Source: Streptomyces sp. NBC_00287
Lineage (GTDB): Bacteria; Actinomycetota; Actinomycetes; Streptomycetales; Streptomycetaceae
DNA: 64,000 bases
NCBI RefSeq assembly: GCF_036173105.1
Contig: NZ_CP108053.1
Location: 9,114,001-9,178,000, forward strand
Direction: 5' to 3'
A program made the translations under genes and the position numbers. The number at the start of each line of letters is the position of its first letter. Position 1 is the first letter of the stretch. The notes under the pieces are model-generated. The model ran no database searches. It saw only the letters and a list, made by a program, of their open reading frames with translations, and had not been told where the DNA came from. This document shows positions 49,475-57,944 of this stretch, piece after piece.

Positions 49475-49496
49475 TTAGATTGTGCTTGCAATCTAA
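49475..49496. promoter_or_regulatory. TetR operator between divergent genes
   Basis: A perfect inverted repeat TTAGATTG-N6-CAATCTAA. It lies 49 bases from the TetR ATG and 43 bases from the SDR ATG, within an AT-rich promoter segment (49460-49500). The placement fits repression of both divergent genes by the adjacent TetR protein. Confidence 0.75.
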
Positions 49497-49539
49497 TTTT
49501 GCGGGCCGCCTGACAGCGCCCGTAACGCTGGGAGTGGGC

Positions 49540-49899
49540 ATGGAACTGAAGGGCGCGGTCGCGGTGGTCACCGGCGCAACCGTGGACTCGGACGCCATCT
49601 GGCCGCCCAGCTCGTGGAGCGCGGAGCGACGACGGGGTATGCGGCGGCCCGGCGCCCCGAGACGGTGGACCTGCCGGGCGTCGCCCCGCTGCGGCTCGAT
49701 GTGACGGACGAGGAGTCGATCCGGGCCGCGGCCCCCACCGCGTACCGCCGTCCCGGCGCTGCACGTCGGATACATGGACACCGACATGGCCGCGAGCGTT
49801 CCTGCCGACCACGGGGTCGACCAGGTCGCCGCCCAGGCTCTGTCCGGCATCGAGGCGGGGCTGCGGCATGAGGCGCCATCGCCCCACCGGCGGCCTTGA
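49540..49899 (+). pseudogene. Short-chain dehydrogenase gene, broken
   Basis: It has an intact start (RBS GGGAG, ATG 49540) and the first strand MELKGAVAVVTGA. After that the frame breaks: the glycine-rich NAD(P) loop is lost and the continuation HLAAQLVERGATTGY is in another frame. A large internal part including the YxxxK active site is missing. The end resumes as LHVGYMDTDMAASVPAD and VAAQALSGIEAGLRH to TGA 49897-49899. It is 120 residues equivalent instead of about 235. The gene is opposite its presumed TetR regulator. Confidence 0.8.
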
Positions 49900-50052
49900 T
49901 GCCCGGCCACAGATACCGCGCCGGCGACGGATGCCCGCCGGATCGCAGAGGGCTCCAGCAAACCGAAACAAACCCCACAAAGTGGGTCGTACTGGCAGAA
50001 TCCCGGGACGAACAGCAGCCACGTCCCCCTGCGGACGGGAACGGAGACGACG

Positions 50053-51057
50053 ATGAAGGCGTTCATGATCGAGCGGTACCGCGACAAGGGCGGCGGCCGC
50101 GTCACCGAGGTCCCGGACCCGCAGGTGGGCGCCGACGACGTCCTGGTCCGGGTCCACGCGGCGAGCGTCAACCCGCTGGACTTCAAGATCCGCGACGGCG
50201 CCTTCAAGGTGATCCTCCCGTACCGTCTCCCTCTCATCCTGGGCAACGACTTCGCCGGGGTGGTGGTCGAGGTGGGATCGGACGTCACCCGGTTCGCGGT
50301 GGGCGACGAGGTCTACGCCCGGCCCGACAAGGACCGTATCGGCACGTTCGCCGAACTCATCGCCGTCCACCAGAACGACCTGGCGCCCAAGCCGGCCACC
50401 CTCACCATGGCGGAGGCCGCCTCCCTCCCCCTCGTCGCCCTGGCGTCGTGGCAGGCGCTGGTCGTGAAGGCACAGGTCCAGCCAGGACAGAAGGTCCTGA
50501 TCCACGCGGGCTCCGGCGGCTTCGGCACCATCGCCGTCCAGCTGGCCAGGCAGCTGGGCGCCCACGTGGCCACCACCGCGAGCGGGGCCAACGCGAGCCT
50601 GGTCAAGGAGCTCGGTGCGGACGTCGTCGTCGACTACCGGACACAGGACTTCGAGGAGGTCTTGGACAGCTACGACGTCGTCCTGGACACCCTCGGCGGC
50701 GAGACCCTGGAGAAGTCCCTGCGGGTCCTCAAGCCCGGCGGGAAGGCCATCAGCCTAACCGTGCCTCCCGACGCGAACTTCGCCCGCGAGCTTGGCGTGA
50801 ACCCGGTCCTGCGGCAGGTGATGAACGCGCTGAGCTGGAAGATCCGGCGCCACGCCAAGCGCCATGGCGTCACCTACTCCTTCCTGTTCATGAAGGCCAG
50901 TGGCGACCAGCTGCGCGAACTCACCCGGCTCATCGACGCCGGAGAGATCCGCCCCATCGTCGACCGCGTCTTCCCCTTCGACCAGACCCACGAGGCGATG
51001 GAGTACGCCGAGAAGGGCCGAGCCAAGGCCGGCAAGGTCGTCGTCGCGATGACGTGA
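50053..51057 (+). CDS. NADP-dependent MDR oxidoreductase (quinone reductase-like)
   Basis: A protein of 334 residues. GroES-like N-domain (VLVRVHAASVNPLDFKIRDG; LGNDFAGVVVEVGSDV) and Rossmann domain with HAGSGGFGTIAVQLARQLG. It lacks zinc-binding cysteines and resembles enone/quinone reductases such as plant AOR-like enzymes. It differs clearly from the similar gene at 11928. A good terminator follows. No regulator is attached, unless the TetR at 48865 also controls it. Confidence 0.93.
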   Translation: MKAFMIERYRDKGGGRVTEVPDPQVGADDVLVRVHAASVNPLDFKIRDGAFKVILPYRLPLILGNDFAGVVVEVGSDVTRFAVGDEVYARPDKDRIGTFAELIAVHQNDLAPKPATLTMAEAASLPLVALASWQALVVKAQVQPGQKVLIHAGSGGFGTIAVQLARQLGAHVATTASGANASLVKELGADVVVDYRTQDFEEVLDSYDVVLDTLGGETLEKSLRVLKPGGKAISLTVPPDANFARELGVNPVLRQVMNALSWKIRRHAKRHGVTYSFLFMKASGDQLRELTRLIDAGEIRPIVDRVFPFDQTHEAMEYAEKGRAKAGKVVVAMT

Positions 51058-51079
51058 GGGCCGGCCGTGAGGCCGGCCC
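51058..51079 (+). terminator. Perfect hairpin directly after the oxidoreductase stop
   Basis: GGGCCGGCC-GTGA-GGCCGGCCC, nine paired bases and a tetraloop starting at the base after TGA. No U-tract. It should end the oxidoreductase transcript. Confidence 0.75.
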
Positions 51080-51234
51080 CCACCACGACACGATCGGTAA
51101 GCCCCGGGCAACGGGAGGATCCCGCCCCCTGCCACCGCCATCCCCACAAGAATCGATATCGATCATGAGCGCACTGCGGAATTCCCCCGGCCCCACGCCC
51201 GCCCCCTCGTTGCACAGACGCGCCGAATCGTTCG

Positions 51235-52038
51235 GTGTCCGTGCGCGGCGTCGACTTCGTCTACCGGCAGATCGGCCCGGAAGGAGACGGCGTACCGCTG
51301 ATCTTGCTCCACCACCTCGCCGCGGTACTGGACAACTGGGATCCCCGCGTCATCGACGGACTCGCCGCCCGGCGCCGGGTGATCACCTTCGACAACCGCG
51401 GAGTCGGTGCGTCGGGCGGCTCCACGCCTGACACGATCGAGGCGATGGCCCGCGACGCGGTGCTGTTCATCCGTGCCCTGGGCTTCGAGCTCGACCTGCT
51501 CGGCCTGTCGATGGGCGGTTTCATCGCCCAGGTCATCGCGGCGGAGGAACCGCAGCTGGTGCGCAAGGTCATCCTCGCGGGCACAGGCCCCGCCGGAGGC
51601 CCCGGCATCGACAAGGTCACCGCACTCACCCTGCGGGACACCCTGAAGGGCTTCCTCACCGGCAAGGACCCCAAGCAGTTCCTCTTCTTCACCGACACCG
51701 AGCACGGCCGACGGGAAGCGCGCGCCTTCCTGGAACGACTGAAGGAGCGCACAGAGGACCGCGACAAAGCCATATCGCTGACGTCGTTCCGCGCCCAGCT
51801 GAAGGCCATCCACCGATGGGGCCTTCAGCCGCCGGCCGACCTGTCCCGCATCGGCCAGCCGGTCCTGGTGGCCAACGGCGAGAGCGACCGGATGGTGCCG
51901 AGCGAGAACACACTCGACCTGGCCGCGCGGCTGCCCCGGGGCGAACTGGTCCCCCTCTACCGGGATGCCGGACACGGCGGCATCTTCCAGTACCACGACG
52001 AGTTCGTCGCACAGACGCTTGGATTCCTCGAATCGTAG
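51235..52038 (+). CDS. Alpha/beta hydrolase, 5' end possibly frameshifted
   Basis: A protein of 267 residues from GTG 51235. The hydrolase fold has PLILLHHLAAVLDNWDPRV, the nucleophile elbow LLGLSMGGFIAQ (Ser92), and RDAGHGGIFQYH with the histidine near 252. It is like actinobacterial putative esterases or chloroperoxidases. A more natural start, ATG 51165 (MSALRNSPGPTPAPSLH), is in another frame and meets this one after about 22 codons, so one base may have been gained near 51230. No RBS precedes GTG 51235. The core is complete. Confidence 0.85.
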   Translation: MSVRGVDFVYRQIGPEGDGVPLILLHHLAAVLDNWDPRVIDGLAARRRVITFDNRGVGASGGSTPDTIEAMARDAVLFIRALGFELDLLGLSMGGFIAQVIAAEEPQLVRKVILAGTGPAGGPGIDKVTALTLRDTLKGFLTGKDPKQFLFFTDTEHGRREARAFLERLKERTEDRDKAISLTSFRAQLKAIHRWGLQPPADLSRIGQPVLVANGESDRMVPSENTLDLAARLPRGELVPLYRDAGHGGIFQYHDEFVAQTLGFLES

Positions 52039-52340
52039 GCAGGCCGGGGCTCGACACCGATCCGCGCGGCCCTGTGAGGTGCTCCGTTGCGGACCCGACG
52101 TACTCAACTCGTCGTCAGCCACCAAGCCCCGATCCCTCACAGCCGGTGCCAGAGTCCTCTCCGACAACGAGGCGCAGACCTGGTTCGCCCGTACCTCGTC
52201 CACCGAGGGACCGCGGTCTCCAGGCAGCGGCGGTACGGCGGTGCGGCGCTCCCAGTTGCGCATAGCCGACCGGCTCGGCTGCCTCCGCCGTGGCGCGCCG
52301 TTGACGGTGGCACCCGGCTGACTGGGCAAGGGAGACGTGG
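52039..52340. other. Intergenic region, no gene seen
   Basis: About 300 bases between two convergent genes. Frames are open on both strands but there is no start with RBS and no known motif. No convincing terminator hairpin found by eye. Confidence 0.4.
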
Positions 52341-53063
52341 TCAGTCGCCTGCGTGCTTCCAGGCGCGCTGGGCCAGAGTGGTTGCGATGGCGGCGAAGGC
52401 GACCGCGTGGCCGCGGGCGTTGGCGTGGATGCGGTCGGTGGCGTAGATGCCTGGGTCGGTGGCGAGCGGGTGGTGGTGGGTGTCGACGTGGATGCCGCCG
52501 AGTACGTGCGCCAGGCCGGCGGTGATGCGGTCGAGCTCGTCGAAGCGGCGGGCCATGCCGTCGGCGTGTTCCGGTGGGACGAGGCCCGACCGGGCGAGGT
52601 CGAACAGGCCGATGGTGACGACGAGGGCGCCGCTCTCGGCGAGGGGCGTCAGGAACGAGGCCAGTTCGGCCCGCAGCGCATCCGAGTCGAAACCGCGGAA
52701 GGCGTCGTTGCCGCCCGCGCTCACCATCACCACGTCCGGCTCGAAGTCCAGGGCGGGGCCGAGCTGCTGGTCCCGGATCTCGTCGAGGAGCAGATGAGGC
52801 TTGGCCAGGTTGACCGCGGCGAAGCCGGGGCGGGTGGCCGCGAGGGCGTCGGTGAAGCGGTCGGCGAAGGATCGGTCGCGGTAGCCCGGGAGGGGCTCCA
52901 TCACGCCGGCGGTGACACTGTCGCCCAGCACGGCCAGCCGGTTCCAGGGGAGATCGCGGAGTAGTTCGGCGGCGGCGTCCGGGGCCACGCAGTACGGGTC
53001 GGACAACTCGGCGGCGTCGGCGGGCAGATCCTGGACGGAGGGCTGGTCCGGCTGGGAGGTCAT
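52341..53063 (-). CDS. SGNH/GDSL-type hydrolase
   Basis: A protein of 240 residues. Block I is NRLAVLGDSVTAGV (Ser49), block III is SAGGNDAFRG (Asn), and block V is DRIHANARGH (Asp/His). It has no signal peptide and likely acts in the cytoplasm as an esterase or acylhydrolase. The ATG overlaps the stop of the MFS gene (ATGA, 53060-53063), so both are transcribed leftward from the promoter shared with TetR. Confidence 0.92.
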   Translation of the reverse strand: MTSQPDQPSVQDLPADAAELSDPYCVAPDAAAELLRDLPWNRLAVLGDSVTAGVMEPLPGYRDRSFADRFTDALAATRPGFAAVNLAKPHLLLDEIRDQQLGPALDFEPDVVMVSAGGNDAFRGFDSDALRAELASFLTPLAESGALVVTIGLFDLARSGLVPPEHADGMARRFDELDRITAGLAHVLGGIHVDTHHHPLATDPGIYATDRIHANARGHAVAFAAIATTLAQRAWKHAGD

Positions 53064-54496
53064 CGCTGGTCTCCTTTGAGGATTCGGGCGGCGGCCGGGG
53101 CTCGGTCGGCCGAGGTCGCGGGTTGCGGCGGGGGTGGGGCCGTGATGCTCAGGGCGAGACCGCCGACGGCGGCGGCCAGGTTGACGGCGGTGGCGAACCA
53201 GTACACGGCGGCATACGGTTCCGCTCCGGCGCCGGAGACCTCCGCGATGATCACGGCCGTGGCGGCGATGCCGAGGCCGCCGCCGATCTGGCGGGCCGCC
53301 ATGACCATGCCTGTCGCGGCGGCGAAGTGCTGGGGCGCGACGGAGAAGGCGGCGGCGCTGGAGATGCCGACGGTGGCCATGCCGACGCCGACTCCCATCA
53401 CGGTTCCGGTCGGCAGCCACAGCGTCCAGAAGTGTGGCTCGGTGTCGATCAGCAGGGCCAGGGCGGCCGTTGAAGTGGCGATGAGGGTCGAGCCCGCCGC
53501 CACCATCGTGCGCGGGGTGAGGGTGACGGGGAGCCGTCCGATGCCGATGCCGACCACGGCGGTGACGAGCGCCGCCGGGCTCATCGCGAGGCCGGCCTCC
53601 AGGGCGGAGTAGTTCCAGGCGTCGGTCACGAAGAGCACGCCGAGCAGCATCGAGGTGAACAGCGCGGCGCCGTACGCGAGTGAGACGCCGCTTGCGACGG
53701 CGAAGGGCCGGCTCTGGAAGAGGTCGAGTCGCAGCGCCGGTCGCGGATGCCGAAGCGCCCGCATCACGGTCGCCACGCCCGCGAGCACGGTGACGCCGGC
53801 GGCGGCCAGCACGTACACCGAGGACCAGCCGTGGTCGGTGCCCTGCGTCAGGCCGTACACCGCCGAGCCGACGCAGAGGGCGAGCAGCAGGCCGCCTGCG
53901 ACGTCGGGCCCTTTGCCGGTGCGGGGCTCGCTGGTGAGCAGCTTCCTTCCGGCGATCAGCACCCCGATGCCCACCGGCAGGTTGAGGCAGAACAGCGCGC
54001 GCCAGTCGAGCACCTCGACCATGACGCCGCCGATGGCGGGTCCCGCTGCGGCGGCCAGGGCGCCCGCGGCGCTCCATGCGCCGATCGCGGCGCGCCTGCG
54101 TTCGGCGGGGATCTCCCCGAGCACCAGCCCCAGCGAGGCGGGGACCAGCAGAGCCGCCCCCAGCCCCTGGACGGCGCGGGCAGCGAGCAGCACGGGCAGG
54201 GTCGGGGCTACGGCGATCAGCAGCGACGATGCCGTGAAGACGGCGACACCGATCAGGAACAGGCGGACCCGGCCGACCGCATCGGCCAGCGGGCCGGCCG
54301 GGGCGAGCAGGGCGGCGAACGGGATCACATAGGCGGTGGCGACCCACGAGACGGTGGTCAGCGAGACGTCGAAGTCGTCGGCGATCGGCGGCACCGCCAG
54401 GTTGGTCACGGTGGCGTCGAGAAAGCTCAGGAAGGTGCCCGCGCAGGCGAGTAACAGGGCGACGGAGGCTCGTCGGTTGGCGGCGGAAGGCGTCAT
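53060..54496 (-). CDS. MFS drug transporter, DHA2-like (14-span) type
   Basis: A protein of 478 residues with about 14 membrane spans. Motif A-like region PLADAVGRVRLFLIG, motif C region GPAIGGVMVEVLDWRALFCL, and LDATVTNLAVPPIADDF at the first span are hallmarks of the DHA2 drug:H+ antiporters (EmrB/QacA). It exports toxic small molecules with proton motive force. A divergent TetR gene 67 bases away and a palindrome between them form a classic efflux control unit. Confidence 0.94.
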   Translation of the reverse strand: MTPSAANRRASVALLLACAGTFLSFLDATVTNLAVPPIADDFDVSLTTVSWVATAYVIPFAALLAPAGPLADAVGRVRLFLIGVAVFTASSLLIAVAPTLPVLLAARAVQGLGAALLVPASLGLVLGEIPAERRRAAIGAWSAAGALAAAAGPAIGGVMVEVLDWRALFCLNLPVGIGVLIAGRKLLTSEPRTGKGPDVAGGLLLALCVGSAVYGLTQGTDHGWSSVYVLAAAGVTVLAGVATVMRALRHPRPALRLDLFQSRPFAVASGVSLAYGAALFTSMLLGVLFVTDAWNYSALEAGLAMSPAALVTAVVGIGIGRLPVTLTPRTMVAAGSTLIATSTAALALLIDTEPHFWTLWLPTGTVMGVGVGMATVGISSAAAFSVAPQHFAAATGMVMAARQIGGGLGIAATAVIIAEVSGAGAEPYAAVYWFATAVNLAAAVGGLALSITAPPPPQPATSADRAPAAARILKGDQR

Positions 54497-54511
54497 GGCG
54501 AGGATTTAAGA

Positions 54512-54527
54512 GTACGATCGTTCGTAC
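54512..54527. promoter_or_regulatory. Probable TetR operator for the efflux gene pair
   Basis: An inverted repeat GTACGA-TCGT-TCGTAC in the 67-base region between the MFS and TetR genes. A second, partial copy (GTACGGTCG) follows at 54537. The sequence TAAACT at 54551 may be the -10 of the tetR promoter, in which case its mRNA would have almost no leader before ATG 54564. Confidence 0.6.
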
Positions 54528-54563
54528 GTCAATGCCGTACGGTCGTTTGCTAAACTGTTGGGT

Positions 54564-55175
54564 ATGGCAGGACGTGCATCGGCTCAGGCAGCACTCGAAA
54601 CCCGGCGATCGGTACTGCGCGCCGCCGCCGAACTCGCTTCCGTGGAGGGCCTGGACAGTGTCACCATTGGCCGGCTCGCGGACCGGTTGGGGATGAGCAA
54701 GGCGGGTGTGATCGGCCAGTTCCGCAGCAAGGAGAAGCTGCAATTGGAGACGGTGGACCTGGTCATGGAGGATGTCCGCGTCCGGGTCTGGGAACCGGTG
54801 CGGCACGTCGATGCGGGGCTGCCGCGGCTGTTGGCACTCTGCGCGTCCTGGGTGCGCTACGCCGCCGATCCCGGCTACTCCGGGGGCTGCCTGCTCACCC
54901 AGGTCACCTACGACTACGACGGTCGCACCGGCGCTGTGCACGACCGGATCGCCGAGGGCCGCGCCCGCTGGCGGGAAACCCTTCGCCGGGACATCGACCT
55001 CGCCGTCACCGCCGGGGACCTCCCGCCCGGGACGGACGCACCCCAGGTCGTCTACGGCCTGGAGTCCCTGGCCGCCGGTATCACCCCGGCGAGACTCCTG
55101 CACGGCGACAACCAGACGGAGGACTGGGCCCTGCGCGGTATGCACGCCATCCTGGGCGTCCCCTCGGTTGCCTGA
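54564..55175 (+). CDS. TetR-family repressor of the efflux operon
   Basis: A protein of 203 residues from ATG 54564. The HTH is RRSVLRAAAELASVEGLDSV then TIGRLADRLGMSKAGVIGQF, with recognition helix SKAGVIGQFRSKEKLQ. The ligand domain has SGGCLLTQVTYDYDGRTGAV. It is divergent from the MFS/SGNH operon and is the obvious regulator of it. Ligand unknown. Confidence 0.94.
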   Translation: MAGRASAQAALETRRSVLRAAAELASVEGLDSVTIGRLADRLGMSKAGVIGQFRSKEKLQLETVDLVMEDVRVRVWEPVRHVDAGLPRLLALCASWVRYAADPGYSGGCLLTQVTYDYDGRTGAVHDRIAEGRARWRETLRRDIDLAVTAGDLPPGTDAPQVVYGLESLAAGITPARLLHGDNQTEDWALRGMHAILGVPSVA

Positions 55176-55271
55176 TCCCTGCGCAGGAGGGCCCCCGCGA
55201 CGATAACTACGGGAAGAAGCAGTGCATCCCGCCGGGTGCGGCGCAGGCACCGCCCCAAGTGCGGAACAGCG

Positions 55272-55562
55272 TCACCGGGCCGGGATCGGCTGAGTGAGGT
55301 GCACCGGGTTGCCGTCGGGGTCCTGGATGTGGGCGACGCGCTGTCCCCACGGCATGTCGTTGACGCCGCCGCGGACCGAGCCGCCCAGCGCCGCCACCCG
55401 GCCGAGCGTCTCATCGACGTCGTCGACACCGATGCTGAGCAAGACCCGCGGTGCCGCCCCGCTCCCCGGATCCGTCTTGGCCACCAGCCCGAGGTCGGTG
55501 TCGCCGATGCGCAAGCCGACGTAGAAGGCAGGGCCTTCCGCCCCCACCCGCGACGAGGCCAC
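55272..55562 (-). pseudogene. VOC-family protein, N-terminally truncated
   Basis: A frame of 96 residues encodes the C-terminal two thirds of a glyoxalase-like protein: FYVGLRIGDTDLGLVAK, APRVLLSIGVDDVDETLGRV, GGVNDMPWGQRVAHIQDPDG and NPVHLTQPIP. Such proteins have 120-140 residues, and the first beta-alpha-beta unit with its metal ligand is missing. Upstream sequence in the same and other frames does not supply it. It is probably non-functional. Confidence 0.65.
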
Positions 55563-55656
55563 CCGTCGTCCTCGCTACCCTCCGGGCTCGGGTCCTCGCC
55601 CAGACCAACGAGCCCCACAACAAGATCAAGACGACGCGTTAACGATCTGCGAGCCC

Positions 55657-57744
55657 CTAGTTGAGGTAGTCGGCGATCAGGGCGGCGAATTCGTCCGGGG
55701 TGGCCAGGCGGATACCGAGATCCTCGGCCTTGGCTCGCTTGGACCCCGCGCCGTCTCCGGCGACGACGAGGGTGGTCTTCTTGGAGACGCTGGAGGAGGA
55801 GCGGCCGCCGGCTTGTTCGATGAGCTCGTTCATCTGGTTGCGGCTGAGCTTTTCCAGGGGGCCGGCCATCGCGCCGGTGACGACCACGGTCATCCCGGCC
55901 AGCGGTCCGCCCGCAGGCACGGTGTTCTCGTCTTGGTCGCCGGTGGCGCCGTCGTATGGGGTGGGTGGGGTGGCGCCGGGTTCGGTCATGTTCATTCCGG
56001 CGGCTGCGAGTTTGTCGATGAGCGGGGCGAGCTCGGCGAGTTCGGCGACGATCGAGGGGGCCTTCTCGGTGCCGATGCCCTCGACCTGCTGCATCGCCTC
56101 GGCATCCGCGGCGCGGATGTTGTCCATGGTGGCGAAGTGCCGGGCAATACGGCGGGACATGGAGCGGCCGGTGCCGCGGACCCCGAGCGCGCACAGCACC
56201 CGCGACAGCGGCTGGCCCTTGGCCGCGGCGAGGGCGGCGAGGAGGTTGTCGGTGCTGGTTGCGCCCATCCGCTCCAGGCCCAGGAGCTGCTCGCGGGTGA
56301 GGGTGAACAGGTCGGCGAGATCGGCGACGAGGCCGGCGTTGACGAGCTGGACGACGCGGGTGTGACCGAGGCCTTCGATGTCGAGCTGGTCGCGGCCGGC
56401 CGCGTAGGACAGGGCGGCCACCAGGTGGCAGTTGCGTCCGTTCTGGCAGCGCCAGCGCTGCTCGCTGGTGTCAATGCCGGCCCCGCAGCGCGGGCACGTC
56501 TCGGGGAAGGCGATGGGCTGCTCGTCTCCGGTGCGCAGGTGGGCGACGGGGGCTTCGATGCGGGGGATGACGTCGCCGGCCCGGTGGACCATGACGTGGT
56601 CGCCCAGGCGCAGGTCGCGGCGGGTGATGTCGGCCGGGTTGTGGAGGGTGGCGTAGGTGATGGTGGCGCCGTCGATCTCGACCGGTTCCAGGACGGCGCG
56701 CGGGGCGATGATGCCGGTGCGGCCGACGTTCCACTCCACTTCAAGCAGCCGGGTGATCTTCTCGACGGCCGGCAGTTTGTAGGCGATCGCCCAGCGCGGG
56801 GCGCGCGAACCCGAGCCTGCTGTGTGCTGGTCGGCGGCGAGGTCGGCCTTGATGACGATCCCGTCGATCCCGAACGGCAGCTCGGCCCGCAGGGCGGCGA
56901 TCTCCTGCACCCGGGCCAGCACCTGCTCGACGGTGTGGGCGGTGATGCCGGGCACCGCGGTGGTGGCGGTGGTGTTGATCCCGAACGTGGCGGCCTGCGC
57001 CATCAGCTCACTGTGCGCGAGTTCGCCCAGCCGCGCGGCGAGCGCCGTCTCGGTATCGGGCAGGGCCAGCAGGCCGTAGCCGAAGAACGTCATCGGCACG
57101 GTGTAAGCACGCTCCTTGGCGCGCAGGGAGCCCGCCGCGGCGCCGCGCGGGTTGGCGAACGGCTGCCCGCCGTGCCCAGTGCGCACCTCGTTGGCGTGCT
57201 CGAACTGAGCGGTCGTCATCAGGATTTCGCCCCGGACTTCCACGGTGACCGGCTCGGCGAGTGTCTCGGGCAGGCCCTCGATGGTGCCTATCGCGTGCGA
57301 GACGTCCTCCCCGGCCGTACCGTCCCCGCGGGTGATCAGCTGTCTGAGGCGACCGTCGGCGTAACGGGCGGCGACCGCGAGCCCATCCAGCTTCGGCTCG
57401 ACGCTGAACCGCTCGATCTCGTGGCCGATGCGCCGGGCCAGGGAGGCGGTCCAGGCGGTGAACTCCTCCGGCGAGAACACGTTGTCCAGACTCAGCATCG
57501 CCACGGTGTGCGGGACATCGCCCTCCACGGCGCCGCCGGCGACCTTCCCCGTCGGCGAGTCGGGCAGCACCTGATCAGGATGCTCGGCCTCCCACGCGGC
57601 GATGCCTCGCACCAGCCGGTCAAAGGCGTCATCGTCCAACGCCGACGTCCCGCCCCCGTAGTAGGCGGCCGACGCCGTCACCGCGTCCTCGACCGCCTGC
57701 GCGTAGGCGGCGGTATCCGTGATCACAGCTGCAGGTGTTGTCAT
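55657..57744 (-). CDS. ligA: NAD-dependent DNA ligase LigA-type
   Basis: A protein of 695 residues from ATG 57744 (ATG 57753 possible). Domains in order: Ia (NMN-binding), adenylation domain with EPKLDG (catalytic Lys118), OB fold (GDHVMVHRAGDVIPRIEA), zinc finger (CPRCGAG and CQNGRNCH, four cysteines), helix-hairpin-helix region (QVEGIGTEKAPSIVAEL) and a C-terminal BRCT (TVVVTGAMAG). It seals nicks using NAD+. The family is essential, but the neighbourhood here (phosphatase, VOC relic) is not that of the housekeeping ligA, so it may be a second copy. Confidence 0.93.
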   Translation of the reverse strand: MTTPAAVITDTAAYAQAVEDAVTASAAYYGGGTSALDDDAFDRLVRGIAAWEAEHPDQVLPDSPTGKVAGGAVEGDVPHTVAMLSLDNVFSPEEFTAWTASLARRIGHEIERFSVEPKLDGLAVAARYADGRLRQLITRGDGTAGEDVSHAIGTIEGLPETLAEPVTVEVRGEILMTTAQFEHANEVRTGHGGQPFANPRGAAAGSLRAKERAYTVPMTFFGYGLLALPDTETALAARLGELAHSELMAQAATFGINTTATTAVPGITAHTVEQVLARVQEIAALRAELPFGIDGIVIKADLAADQHTAGSGSRAPRWAIAYKLPAVEKITRLLEVEWNVGRTGIIAPRAVLEPVEIDGATITYATLHNPADITRRDLRLGDHVMVHRAGDVIPRIEAPVAHLRTGDEQPIAFPETCPRCGAGIDTSEQRWRCQNGRNCHLVAALSYAAGRDQLDIEGLGHTRVVQLVNAGLVADLADLFTLTREQLLGLERMGATSTDNLLAALAAAKGQPLSRVLCALGVRGTGRSMSRRIARHFATMDNIRAADAEAMQQVEGIGTEKAPSIVAELAELAPLIDKLAAAGMNMTEPGATPPTPYDGATGDQDENTVPAGGPLAGMTVVVTGAMAGPLEKLSRNQMNELIEQAGGRSSSSVSKKTTLVVAGDGAGSKRAKAEDLGIRLATPDEFAALIADYLN

Positions 57745-57944
57745 GCCCGTCATCCTGCCTGCCACCACTGACAATGCCCGGTGCGCACATCTCAGCTCGG
57801 GCAAGCACGCGAAGGCGCCTGCCTCGCCAAGGTGGCTGGGGAGAAGGAACAAGAGCGAGCCCGGCGTGATGGACCGGGCCACGTGCTGCGGGGTCCAGGT
57901 TGTCCTCCAGGAGGACCCAGAAGCCAGTGAAGATCGTTGCTGTT

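Noticed and set aside
48865..50565. A 566-codon minus frame that would extend the TetR protein upstream
   Set aside because: The extra 380 codons run antisense through the SDR relic and the oxidoreductase; the real TetR start at 49425 has a strong RBS.
55813..57771. 652-codon plus-strand frame opposite the DNA ligase gene
   Set aside because: Shadow of ligA; no motif and no RBS.
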